A stretch of 8,235 bases of DNA from Lachnospiraceae bacterium (GTDB lineage: Bacteria; Bacillota; Clostridia; Lachnospirales; Lachnospiraceae). This document shows, piece by piece, positions 1-6,079 of this stretch. The DNA is taken from NCBI GenBank assembly GCA_017380975.1, contig JAFOCX010000291.1, forward strand, positions 1 to 8,235, in the 5' to 3' direction. The notes beneath the pieces are model-generated. The model did not search any database. It was not told the origin of the DNA and saw nothing but the letters and a program-made list of their open reading frames with translations. Position 1 is the stretch's first letter, and each line of letters starts with the position of its first letter. Made by a program: the position numbers and the translations under genes.

Positions 1-1
1 A

Positions 2-1189
2 GTAGAAGATTACAACATTCCGTCCGACGGTCTGGTACTGTTGTACGATGATATTGAATACGGAGCATCCCTCGGAAGAACTGCAAAGTTCCCGCGTGAT
101 TCGATCGCATTCAAATGGGCGGATGAATTACAGGAGACAACACTTTCCTATATTGAGTGGAGTGCATCCAGAACCGGTCTGATCAATCCGGTTGCGGTGT
201 TCGAGCCGGTGGAGCTGGAGGGCACAACTGTGAGCCGTGCCAGTGTTCACAACATCAGCATTATGGAAGGTCTGGAGCTTGGCGCAGGTGACAGGATCAC
301 GGTTTATAAGGCCAATATGATCATTCCGCAGATTGCGGATAATCGGACAAGAAGCGGTGTGCGAGACATTCCGGAGCATTGTCCGGTATGCGGCGGAGCG
401 ACAGAAATCCGCAGCATCAACGAAGTGAAGTCCTTATACTGTACGAACCCGGATTGTCAGGCGAAAAAGATGAAAGGTTTCGCCCTGTTCGTCAGCCGTG
501 ATGCGCTGAACATTGACGGACTGTCCGAGATGACCCTAGAAAAATTCATTGCGGCCGGTTTCATTCACGAATTTTCCGATATTTTCCACTTAGACCGCCA
601 CAAAGAGGCGATCGTTGAGATGGAAGGTTTTGGCGAAAAGTCTTATGAAAATCTGGTCCAGGCAGCAAAGCATGCATCTCATACCACACTTCCGCGCCTG
701 ATCTACGGTCTTGGTATCGCAGGAATCGGTCTTGCAAATGCAAAGATGATCTGCAAACATTTCCGTTATGATCTGGAGGCTATGAGAAAGGCAGACTCCG
801 AAGATCTTTGCAGCATCGACGGTATCGGAATGGTGCTTGCGGATGCGTGGGTGAAATATTTTAAAGAAGAGAAGAATAACGAAGCGCTGGATCATTTGCT
901 GGCTGATCTGACATTTGAAGATGAGCAGACAGAAAGCGGAGACAGTTCTCTGGAAGGCAAGGTATTTGTTGTCACAGGTTCTGTGGAACATTTTGCCAAC
1001 CGCAAGGAGCTGCAGGCTATGATCGAGTCCAAAGGCGGAAAGGTGACCGGATCCGTGACAGCGAAGACTCATTACCTGATCAACAACGATGTAACGTCGA
1101 ATTCTTCGAAAAATAAAAAGGCAAAAGAACTTGGTGTAGCGATCATTTCCGAGGTGGATTTCCTGGAGATGATCGGTCAGGAAGTTTAA
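2..1189 (+). CDS. ligA: NAD-dependent DNA ligase, C-terminal part (5' end outside window)
   Basis: NAD-dependent DNA ligase seals nicks in replication and repair. The reading frame is open from base 2, so the gene starts upstream; 395 residues are visible and the adenylation lysine (KxDG) is off-window. Seen, in visible numbering: end of the nucleotidyltransferase domain (SDGLV at 8-12; motif V lysine in AFKW near 38); OB-fold with SRTGLINPVAVFEPVEL and GTTVSRASVHN (about 56-84); a four-cysteine zinc finger at C127, C130, C147 and C152; helix-hairpin-helix repeats around 165-285 (GFGEK, GIAGIG, IDGIG); and a BRCT domain at about 316-393 beginning LEGKVFVVTG. The order is that of LigA. Motif V and the start of the OB-fold (AFKWADE, ASRTG) differ from the commonest LigA wording, which would fit a divergent lineage or a second copy. 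It precedes metA by 29 nt with no terminator, so it is probably co-transcribed. Confidence 0.95.
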   Translation, partial: VEDYNIPSDGLVLLYDDIEYGASLGRTAKFPRDSIAFKWADELQETTLSYIEWSASRTGLINPVAVFEPVELEGTTVSRASVHNISIMEGLELGAGDRITVYKANMIIPQIADNRTRSGVRDIPEHCPVCGGATEIRSINEVKSLYCTNPDCQAKKMKGFALFVSRDALNIDGLSEMTLEKFIAAGFIHEFSDIFHLDRHKEAIVEMEGFGEKSYENLVQAAKHASHTTLPRLIYGLGIAGIGLANAKMICKHFRYDLEAMRKADSEDLCSIDGIGMVLADAWVKYFKEEKNNEALDHLLADLTFEDEQTESGDSSLEGKVFVVTGSVEHFANRKELQAMIESKGGKVTGSVTAKTHYLINNDVTSNSSKNKKAKELGVAIISEVDFLEMIGQEV

Positions 1190-1218
1190 AGAAAAAGAAC
1201 AATGAGGAGGAATCAGAA

Positions 1219-2139
1219 ATGCCGATCAAAATACAGAACGATTTACCTGCCAGATCCATTTTGGAAAACGAGAATGTATTTATCATGGATGAAAAACGTG
1301 CTCAGAGCCAGGATATTCGTCCGCTGGAGATTTTGATCCTTAATCTGATGCCGCTCAAAGAAGATACAGAGACACAGCTGTTAAGAGCGTTGTCCAATAC
1401 ACCGCTTCAGGTGGAATGCACCTTTATGACCATGTCCACCCATGCATCAACCCACACGTCGGTCACTCACTTAAATAAGTTTTATGTGACCTTTGATAAG
1501 ATCCGCCGCCGTCGTTTTGACGGAATGATCATCACAGGTGCTCCGGTGGAAAACATGGAATTTGAAGCAGTGGATTACTGGCAGGAACTGACTGAGATCA
1601 TGGAATGGACCAAGACGCACATTACCTCGACGCTGCATTTGTGCTGGGGGGCGCAGGCCGGTCTGTATTACCATTATGGAGTAAAGAAACACCATATGGG
1701 AGACAAGTTGTCCGGTATTTATGTGCACAGGACTTTGGATCGAAAGGTTCCGGTCCTTCGCGGATTCGATGATTACTTCAATTGTCCGCATTCCCGCTAT
1801 ACTGAGGTTCGTGAATCAGAGATCCTGGAGCACCCGGAGCTGAAAATCCTGGCGAAGTCGGATGTCGCAGGTGTATTCCTGGTGATGAGCGAAGACGGAA
1901 GTCAGTTCTTCATGCAGGGACATCCGGAATATGACAGGCTGACGCTGGATACGGAGTATCACAGAGATCTGGGACGCGGATTAAATCCGAAGCTTCCATG
2001 CAATTATTATGAAAATGATGACCCGACAACGGTTCCGCCGCTGACCTGGCGTACGGTTGCAAACACATTGTATACAAACTGGCTGAACTTCTATGTTTAC
2101 CAGGAGACACCGTATCATCTGGAAGAAGATGAAGAATAG
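1219..2139 (+). CDS. metA: Homoserine O-acyltransferase, probably O-acetyltransferase
   Basis: It acylates the hydroxyl of L-homoserine, the first committed step of methionine synthesis, in the cytoplasm. The 306-residue length is usual for the family. The glutamine-amidotransferase-like fold carries the catalytic cysteine C142 in [10 protein letters not shown], and H235 and E237 in QGHPEYD. These have the same numbers as the E. coli MetA triad. K47 of LMPLK is also present. Residue 111 is glutamate (GAPVE). In characterised MetA proteins Glu111 goes with acetyl-CoA and Gly111 with succinyl-CoA, so I infer O-acetylhomoserine as the product. The ATG follows AGGAGG at 1205-1210 by 8 nt. It sits 29 nt after the ligase and 10 nt before deoB. 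No SAM riboswitch or T-box fits in the short upstream gap, so any methionine control must lie further upstream or be absent. Confidence 0.96.
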   Translation: MPIKIQNDLPARSILENENVFIMDEKRAQSQDIRPLEILILNLMPLKEDTETQLLRALSNTPLQVECTFMTMSTHASTHTSVTHLNKFYVTFDKIRRRRFDGMIITGAPVENMEFEAVDYWQELTEIMEWTKTHITSTLHLCWGAQAGLYYHYGVKKHHMGDKLSGIYVHRTLDRKVPVLRGFDDYFNCPHSRYTEVRESEILEHPELKILAKSDVAGVFLVMSEDGSQFFMQGHPEYDRLTLDTEYHRDLGRGLNPKLPCNYYENDDPTTVPPLTWRTVANTLYTNWLNFYVYQETPYHLEEDEE

Positions 2140-2143
2140 GGGA
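2138..2143 (+). promoter_or_regulatory. Ribosome binding site deciding the deoB start
   Basis: AGGGGA begins inside the metA stop codon (TAG 2137-2139) and lies 6 nt before the ATG at 2150. In-frame ATGs upstream (2093, 2129) lie inside metA, have poorer sites, and would add residues before the conserved [10 protein letters not shown] start of the family. Confidence 0.7.
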
Positions 2144-2149
2144 TGGGTT

Positions 2150-3340
2150 ATGCAGAAATTTAATCGTGTTTTTGTCATAGTGTTAGATTCTCTGGGTATT
2201 GGTGAGATGAAGGATTCTGCGAAGTTTGGAGACATCGGAGTCAATACCCTGCAGCATGTGTCGCGATCTGTGGATTCGTTTCAGATCCCGAACCTGCAGA
2301 AGCTGGGAATTGCCAACCTGCTTCCGTTAGCCCATGTGGACCCGATGGAGCAGCCGCCGGCATATTATACGAAGCTCAATGAGCGCAGTCAGGGAAAAGA
2401 TACCATGACCGGACATTGGGAAATGATGGGACTTCATATTCAGGCTCCGTTTAAGACATTTACGGAACACGGGTTTCCGCCGGAACTGATCCGGGAACTG
2501 GAAACCAGAACCGGAAGAAAAGTCCTTGGAAACCGAAGTGACAGCGGTATCGGGATCATCGATGAATTTGGTGAGGAGCAGCTCGTCACAGGCGATATGA
2601 TCATCTATACTTCCGCAGACTCTGTGCTGCAGATCTGCGGACACGAGGAAGCCTTTGGCGTAGAGGAATTATACCGCTGCTGTGAGATCGCCAGAGAGAT
2701 TACCATGAAGGATGAGTGGAAAGTCGGCCGTGTGATCGCCAGACCATTCGTCGGAAAAAAAGCAGGCGAATTTGAAAGAACCAGCAATCGTCATGATTAT
2801 GCGCTGAAACCGTTTGGTCCGACAACCTTGACTGCATTGAAAGAGGCAGATCTGGATGTGATCGCCATCGGAAAGATCCGCGATATCTTTGACGGAGAGG
2901 GGATTACCAAGGCGCTGCGTTCGAAAACGTCCGTTCATGGAATGGAGCAGACCATTCAGACGGCACAGGAAGAGTTTCGCGGTTTATGTTTCGTCAATCT
3001 GGTGGATTTTGATGCTCTTTGGGGACATCGCAGAGATCCGGTCGGATATGCGAAAGAAGTAGAGAAGTTTGATGAGAAACTGGGAACCTTGATGGAAGTT
3101 CTGAAAGAAGAGGATCTGCTGATCGTGACTGCGGATCACGGAAATGATCCGACGTACAAAGGCAGTGATCATACGCGCGAAAAAGTCCCGTTCCTTGCGT
3201 ATGCGAAATCGTTATCCGGAAATGGTCCGCTTCCGGAGATGGATACTTTTGCAGTCATCGGAGCAACGATCGTGGAAAACTTTGGAGTTGAGAAGCCAAA
3301 AGGAACCATTGGTGAATCAATCCTGCGTTTATTAAAATAA
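2150..3340 (+). CDS. deoB: Phosphopentomutase
   Basis: It interconverts ribose-1-phosphate or deoxyribose-1-phosphate with the 5-phosphates, linking nucleoside breakdown to central carbon metabolism. It is a cytoplasmic two-manganese enzyme of the alkaline phosphatase superfamily. From the ATG at 2150 the protein is 396 residues, normal for DeoB. Visible active-site residues are D13 in VLDSLGIGE, the phosphorylated threonine T85 in [11 protein letters not shown]157 in SADS, D288 and H293 in DFDALWGH, D329 and H330 in TADHGND, and H341 in SDHTRE. They match the B. cereus enzyme with a shift of up to two residues. The cap domain lies between about 100 and 220. No nucleoside phosphorylase, deoxyribose-phosphate aldolase or DeoR-type gene is adjacent. 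It is the last gene before a strong terminator and is probably translated from the ligA-metA transcript. Confidence 0.96.
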   Translation: MQKFNRVFVIVLDSLGIGEMKDSAKFGDIGVNTLQHVSRSVDSFQIPNLQKLGIANLLPLAHVDPMEQPPAYYTKLNERSQGKDTMTGHWEMMGLHIQAPFKTFTEHGFPPELIRELETRTGRKVLGNRSDSGIGIIDEFGEEQLVTGDMIIYTSADSVLQICGHEEAFGVEELYRCCEIAREITMKDEWKVGRVIARPFVGKKAGEFERTSNRHDYALKPFGPTTLTALKEADLDVIAIGKIRDIFDGEGITKALRSKTSVHGMEQTIQTAQEEFRGLCFVNLVDFDALWGHRRDPVGYAKEVEKFDEKLGTLMEVLKEEDLLIVTADHGNDPTYKGSDHTREKVPFLAYAKSLSGNGPLPEMDTFAVIGATIVENFGVEKPKGTIGESILRLLK

Positions 3341-3352
3341 CAAGAAAAATAA

Positions 3353-3385
3353 ACCCCTCGGCGCATGGAACGCTGAGGGGTTTTT
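3353..3385. terminator. Bidirectional rho-independent terminator
   Basis: The stem pairs CCCCTCGGCG (3354-3363) with CGCTGAGGGG (3371-3380) through one G-U pair and a 7-nt loop. TTTTT follows at 3381-3385. On the opposite strand the stem is followed by TTTATTTTT, read from the A-rich 3344-3353 flank. It lies between the convergent deoB (ends 3340) and ansA (ends 3403), so it can end both transcripts. Confidence 0.93.
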
Positions 3386-3402
3386 AACATTTCTTTGTTT
3401 CA

Positions 3403-4416
3403 TTATCTGGAAGCTGCTTTCCAAAGGATATCGTGTCCGATGGTCTTGTAGAAGAGTTCTTCTACCGCATCTGCTTCAGAAGTCTGTCCGAGGATCCACA
3501 TTAATTTCGCAACGGTTGCCTCTAAAGTCATATCGTAAGACTCGATGAGACCGAATGCATTCTTCGCTTTCTGACCAACCTCATATACGGACATGTTGCT
3601 GCCTTCCTGAGTAACCTGAGTGGTCATAACCACGATCTTGCCCTGAGCAACGTATTTCTCGATGGAGCTGTAGAAGTCTGCATTGTCGTAAGACGGAAGT
3701 CCGCCTACGCCGAAGGACTCAATGATCACTGCGTCATTGTGCTCAGCAAGGTATTCGAATACGCTCGGATCCATGGACGGGATCAGCTTTAAGAGCGCCA
3801 CGTTGCTGTTGAGTTTGTGGTAGAAACGAACGGATTCGCGATCCTGCCACTTATCGTCGATATAGAAGAGGATTGTCTCGTCCTGGATCACTGCCAGATA
3901 CGGGAAGTTGATGCTGGAGAATGCGCTGTAGCTCTTGGAACGCTCTTTCTTGCCGCGTGTGCCTGCGATAACCTTACCGTCAAAGACGATATTCACACCG
4001 TGGGCACGGTCGCTGGAAGCGAAACGTAAAGAATCTAACAGGTTCGTTCTGGCATCTGTTACATCCAGATCGATCGGTTTCTGTGCGCCTGTGATAACGA
4101 TCGGCTTTTTGGAGTGCTGGATCAGGTAAGATAATGCTGCAGCTGTGTAAGCCATCGTATCTGTACCGTGAGCAACAACGAAACCATCGTAATCATCGTA
4201 GTTTTCTTCGATTGCTTTGGAGATCATCAGCCAATGTTTCGGATGTACGTTTGTACTGTCAATATTTAAAACCTGAACGGATTCCACCTGGCAGAATTTG
4301 CGTGCAGCCGGAACGTAGGAAAGAAGCTCTTCTCCTGTCAGGAGCGGAGTCAGACCATTGTCACCGTGTTTGCAGGCAATTGTACCACCGGTACCGAGAA
4401 GTAAAATATGTTTCAT
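3403..4416 (-). CDS. ansA: Type I (cytoplasmic) L-asparaginase
   Basis: It hydrolyses L-asparagine to aspartate and ammonia. The 337-residue protein starts MKHILLLGTGGTIA. TGGTIA holds the nucleophile T12, and HGTDTMAYTA (83-92) holds the T85-D86 pair. By alignment to E. coli AnsA, K157 in the GTRGKKERSK stretch is the likely proton-relay lysine. No signal peptide or lipobox is present and the length fits AnsA, so it is placed in the cytoplasm and not with the exported type II enzymes. An annotation as a generic asparaginase/glutaminase family enzyme would also be defensible. The start is the ATG whose complement is 4414-4416. An AAAGGGG site lies about 12 nt upstream, a rather long spacing. 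It is transcribed alone, convergent with deoB and divergent from the DUF4250 gene, from the promoter at 4463-4492. Confidence 0.94.
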   Translation of the reverse strand: MKHILLLGTGGTIACKHGDNGLTPLLTGEELLSYVPAARKFCQVESVQVLNIDSTNVHPKHWLMISKAIEENYDDYDGFVVAHGTDTMAYTAAALSYLIQHSKKPIVITGAQKPIDLDVTDARTNLLDSLRFASSDRAHGVNIVFDGKVIAGTRGKKERSKSYSAFSSINFPYLAVIQDETILFYIDDKWQDRESVRFYHKLNSNVALLKLIPSMDPSVFEYLAEHNDAVIIESFGVGGLPSYDNADFYSSIEKYVAQGKIVVMTTQVTQEGSNMSVYEVGQKAKNAFGLIESYDMTLEATVAKLMWILGQTSEADAVEELFYKTIGHDILWKAASR

Positions 4417-4462
4417 AATTAAAAGTTTCCCCTTTCGTAATTACAATCCCATAAGTATAATA

Positions 4463-4492
4463 AGTATAGCATAAAACTTTACAGGAATTCAA
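4463..4492 (-). promoter_or_regulatory. Sigma-A type promoter of ansA (extended -10)
   Basis: On the minus strand TTGAAT (4487-4492) is followed after 18 nt by TGCTATACT, an extended -10 with its hexamer at 4463-4468. A second TATACT lies at 4454-4459. This predicts a transcript start near 4455 and a leader of about 40 nt before the ansA ATG. Confidence 0.7.
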
Positions 4493-4507
4493 CAATAGAA
4501 TTGTATT
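4478..4507 (+). promoter_or_regulatory. Possible promoter of the DUF4250 gene
   Basis: TTTACA (4478-4483, five of six consensus bases) is followed after 18 nt by TGTATT (4502-4507), a weak -10. It lies 28 nt before the ATG at 4535, so the leader would be short. The gene needs a promoter here because its upstream neighbour runs the other way, but the -10 match is poor. Confidence 0.35.
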
Positions 4508-4509
4508 CC
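4484..4509. promoter_or_regulatory. Inverted repeat, candidate operator between ansA and the DUF4250 gene
   Basis: GGAATTCAA (4484-4492) and TTGTATTCC (4501-4509) are reverse complements except at one position and are separated by 8 nt. The left half covers the predicted -35 of the ansA promoter. The right half covers the possible -10 of the divergent promoter. The geometry suits a dimeric repressor or activator; no regulator gene is nearby to suggest which. Confidence 0.45.
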
Positions 4510-4534
4510 GAAAAGAAAAAAGAAGGAGGACGAC

Positions 4535-4714
4535 ATGACAAAATTTCCGAAAGATCCGGCGATGCTGTTAAGCTATGTGAATACACAGTTAAGAGATTTT
4601 TATCCGTCCATGGAGGAACTTTGCAAGGCGATGGACGTGGATAAATGTGAAATCGATGAAAAACTGGCGATGATCGATTACGAATATGATCCGGTCAGCA
4701 ACCGTTATGTTTAA
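4535..4714 (+). CDS. DUF4250 small protein, function unknown
   Basis: This 59-residue open frame has an excellent AGGAGG (4524-4529), 5 nt before the ATG. The protein begins MTKFPKDPAMLLSYVNTQLRD and continues through FYPSMEELC, DVDK, EKLAMIDYEYD and NRYV. I recognise the DUF4250 pattern (PKDP, MLLS, VNT.LRD, SLDELC-like, L..I.Y.YD). It is small, charged and soluble, with no signal peptide or membrane segment, and looks mostly helical. The spacing of its helices could suit a small helix-turn-helix-like fold, but that is a guess. No function is known to me. It diverges from ansA and is followed by a membrane-protein gene whose start lies in a terminator-like hairpin. Confidence 0.85.
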   Translation: MTKFPKDPAMLLSYVNTQLRDFYPSMEELCKAMDVDKCEIDEKLAMIDYEYDPVSNRYV

Positions 4715-4729
4715 CATAGGTGGTACTTT

Positions 4730-4758
4730 TTGCATTTGTGAAAGATACTGTATAGAAT
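4730..4758 (+). promoter_or_regulatory. Possible promoter of the CmpB-like gene
   Basis: TTGCAT (4730-4735), a 17-nt spacer and TAGAAT (4753-4758, five of six bases) predict a start near 4765. The leader to the ATG at 4785 would be about 20 nt. The -35 is weak, but similar in form to TTGCAA of the strong plsC promoter. Confidence 0.4.
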
Positions 4759-4818
4759 TCTCTGACTCACGCAGACTAAGCAACATGAACAGACAACGTG
4801 AGATCAGAGAATTTTTTT
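4756..4818 (+). terminator. Terminator-like hairpin over the start of the CmpB-like gene
   Basis: AATTCTCTGACTCACG (4756-4771) pairs over 16 bp with CGTGAG-A-TCAGAGAATT (4797-4813), leaving a single bulged A (4803). The 25-nt loop (4772-4796) contains the ATG at 4785. A T-run follows (4814-4818, then GTAATTTTTT). Stem plus T-run is the form of a rho-independent terminator. The loop is longer than usual and the 3' arm is also codons 5-10 of the next gene. It would end DUF4250 transcripts. Confidence 0.6.
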
Positions 4819-5231
4819 GTAATTTTTTAAAATGTGGAGTGGCAGGCTGGTGCATGGAGATCATTTTTACCTCCATGGAATCGATTGCTGCGAAAGATAT
4901 GAGACTAATGGGAAGGACATCACTCTTGATGTTTCCGATTTACGGAATGGGAGCGATGCTGGGACCGATCTCCGGATGGATGGACCGGTGGATCGGAGAA
5001 CCCCATGCACTGACACCAAAAGACATCTTCTGGAGACATGGTTTCAGCGATATGGTGCTGATCTTTTGTGCGGAGTATGTGACAGGAGCGTTCCTGAAGG
5101 CGAGAAACATGTGTCCGTGGGATTATTCCGGAAGAATATGGAATGTAGACGGGCTGATCCGTCTGGATTTTGCGCCTTTCTGGTTTATAGCCGGATTGAT
5201 CTTTGAACGGTTGACAAGAACGAAAAATTAA
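4785..5231 (+). CDS. Membrane protein, CmpB / putative ABC-transporter permease family (PF06541)
   Basis: The 148-residue protein has about four membrane segments, near 10-30, 42-62, 83-104 and 124-142. Family signatures visible are GWCMEIIFTS (21-30), MGRTSLLMFPIYG (42-54), a CPWDYSGR block (110-117) and GLIRLDFAPFWF (123-134), followed by GLIFER. The family is annotated by similarity as a putative ABC-transporter permease; no ATPase gene is adjacent and I know of no proven substrate. The start is uncertain. ATG 4785 is the last ATG before the first membrane segment, but it has no Shine-Dalgarno. Upstream in-frame ATGs (4686, 4707) overlap the DUF4250 gene, also lack a ribosome site, and add residues that do not look like the family. 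The gene may be translated without a standard site or coupled to DUF4250. Confidence 0.8.
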   Translation: MNRQREIREFFCNFLKCGVAGWCMEIIFTSMESIAAKDMRLMGRTSLLMFPIYGMGAMLGPISGWMDRWIGEPHALTPKDIFWRHGFSDMVLIFCAEYVTGAFLKARNMCPWDYSGRIWNVDGLIRLDFAPFWFIAGLIFERLTRTKN

Positions 5232-5242
5232 CACAGATTTTC

Positions 5243-5271
5243 TTGCAAAGGCGAAGTGAATTTTATATAAT
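5243..5271 (+). promoter_or_regulatory. Sigma-A promoter of plsC-pheA-ppx
   Basis: TTGCAA (5243-5248), a 17-nt spacer and a perfect TATAAT (5266-5271), with a second TATAAT overlapping at 5271-5276. The start is predicted near 5278, giving a leader of about 55 nt before plsC. The leader is A/T rich and shows no hairpin, riboswitch or attenuator. Confidence 0.85.
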
Positions 5272-5332
5272 ATAATGATATAGACAAACAATTCTCCAAC
5301 AATTATTTACAAAAAGAAAAGGTGAAACAAGT

Positions 5333-6064
5333 ATGATTCGATTTTTGATTTTATGTATGATCCTGGCCGGATTTTTGATCTTTGGTTATCCGCTTTTGAT
5401 CATGCAGAATTCCCTTGGCAAGAAAGATCCGACTGCAAGAGGACATGAGAGTACGAAGATCGTACGCTTTATGTTCAGCCTGTTTTTAAAGGTGGCAGGC
5501 GTGAAAGTGACCGTAAAAGGTGCAGAAAATATTCCGACAGACAAAGCCGTTTTGTATGTCGGCAACCACAGAAGCTATTTTGATATTCTGGTTGGTTACA
5601 CAACTACTCCGGGTCTGGTCGGCTTTATCGCAAAGAAAGAGATGAGAAAGTTCCCGATCCTGAACCGCTGGATGGACAATGTAAACTGTCTGTTTTTAGA
5701 CCGTCAGGATATCAAGGCAGGTCTTAAGACTATCCTGGAAGGTATTGAATATGTAAAGAGCGGTATTTCCATGTGGATCTTCCCGGAAGGAACCCGCGCA
5801 AGAGGAAAAGATGAGCTGGATATGATCCAGTTTAAAGAGGGAAGCCTGAAGATCGCAGAAAAGAGCGGCTGTCCGGTCATTCCGGTGGCGATGGTCAGAA
5901 CTGCGGATATTTTTGAAAAGCATACTCCGCGCGTAGTTCCGACCGAAGTAACTGTTTATTACGGAAAACCGATCTATATCAAAGAACTGGAGCCGGAGCA
6001 GAGAAAACGCGCCGGTGCATATACAAAAGAAGTGATCGCGGATATGATCCGTGAGATCATGTAA
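5333..6064 (+). CDS. plsC: 1-acyl-sn-glycerol-3-phosphate acyltransferase
   Basis: It transfers an acyl chain to the sn-2 position of lysophosphatidic acid, giving phosphatidic acid for membrane phospholipids at the cytoplasmic face of the membrane. The 243 residues are usual. An N-terminal hydrophobic anchor spans about 3-25. The acyltransferase motifs appear in order: NHRSYFD (78-84, HX4D with H79 and D84), GFIAKKEM with K101, FPEGTR (150-155), and VIPVAM (183-187 region). The ATG follows AAAGGTGA (5318-5325) by 7 nt. It is the first gene after the promoter at 5243-5271, and pheA begins 15 nt after its stop. Other lysophospholipid acyltransferases share these motifs, so the exact acceptor is inferred. 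Confidence 0.92.
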   Translation: MIRFLILCMILAGFLIFGYPLLIMQNSLGKKDPTARGHESTKIVRFMFSLFLKVAGVKVTVKGAENIPTDKAVLYVGNHRSYFDILVGYTTTPGLVGFIAKKEMRKFPILNRWMDNVNCLFLDRQDIKAGLKTILEGIEYVKSGISMWIFPEGTRARGKDELDMIQFKEGSLKIAEKSGCPVIPVAMVRTADIFEKHTPRVVPTEVTVYYGKPIYIKELEPEQRKRAGAYTKEVIADMIREIM

Positions 6065-6079
6065 TTTAGGAGCAGCGAT

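Noticed and set aside
590..1072. 160-codon open frame on the minus strand.
   Set aside because: It is antisense to the ligase HhH and BRCT regions, with no family resemblance or good ribosome site.
2093..2149. 19-residue N-terminal extension of DeoB.
   Set aside because: It overlaps the end of metA and precedes the conserved family start; AGGGGA at 2138-2143 supports the ATG at 2150.
4456..4461. Perfect TATAAT on the + strand in the ansA/DUF4250 gap.
   Set aside because: The hexamer 17 nt upstream (TTTCGT) is a poor -35, and the A/T-rich DNA here gives such matches by chance.
4718..4726. AGGTGGTAC resembles the start of a T-box antiterminator, with a terminator-like hairpin downstream.
   Set aside because: The following bases are TTTTTGC where a T-box has CCGCG, and the upstream DNA is the DUF4250 coding region with no specifier stem. 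Probably chance.
4686..4784. Upstream extension of the CmpB-like protein by 33 residues.
   Set aside because: It overlaps the well-supported DUF4250 gene, has no ribosome site, and the added residues do not look like the family.
4832..5206. 124-codon + strand frame inside the CmpB-like gene.
   Set aside because: It is a shifted reading of the same DNA; the other frame carries the membrane segments and conserved motifs.
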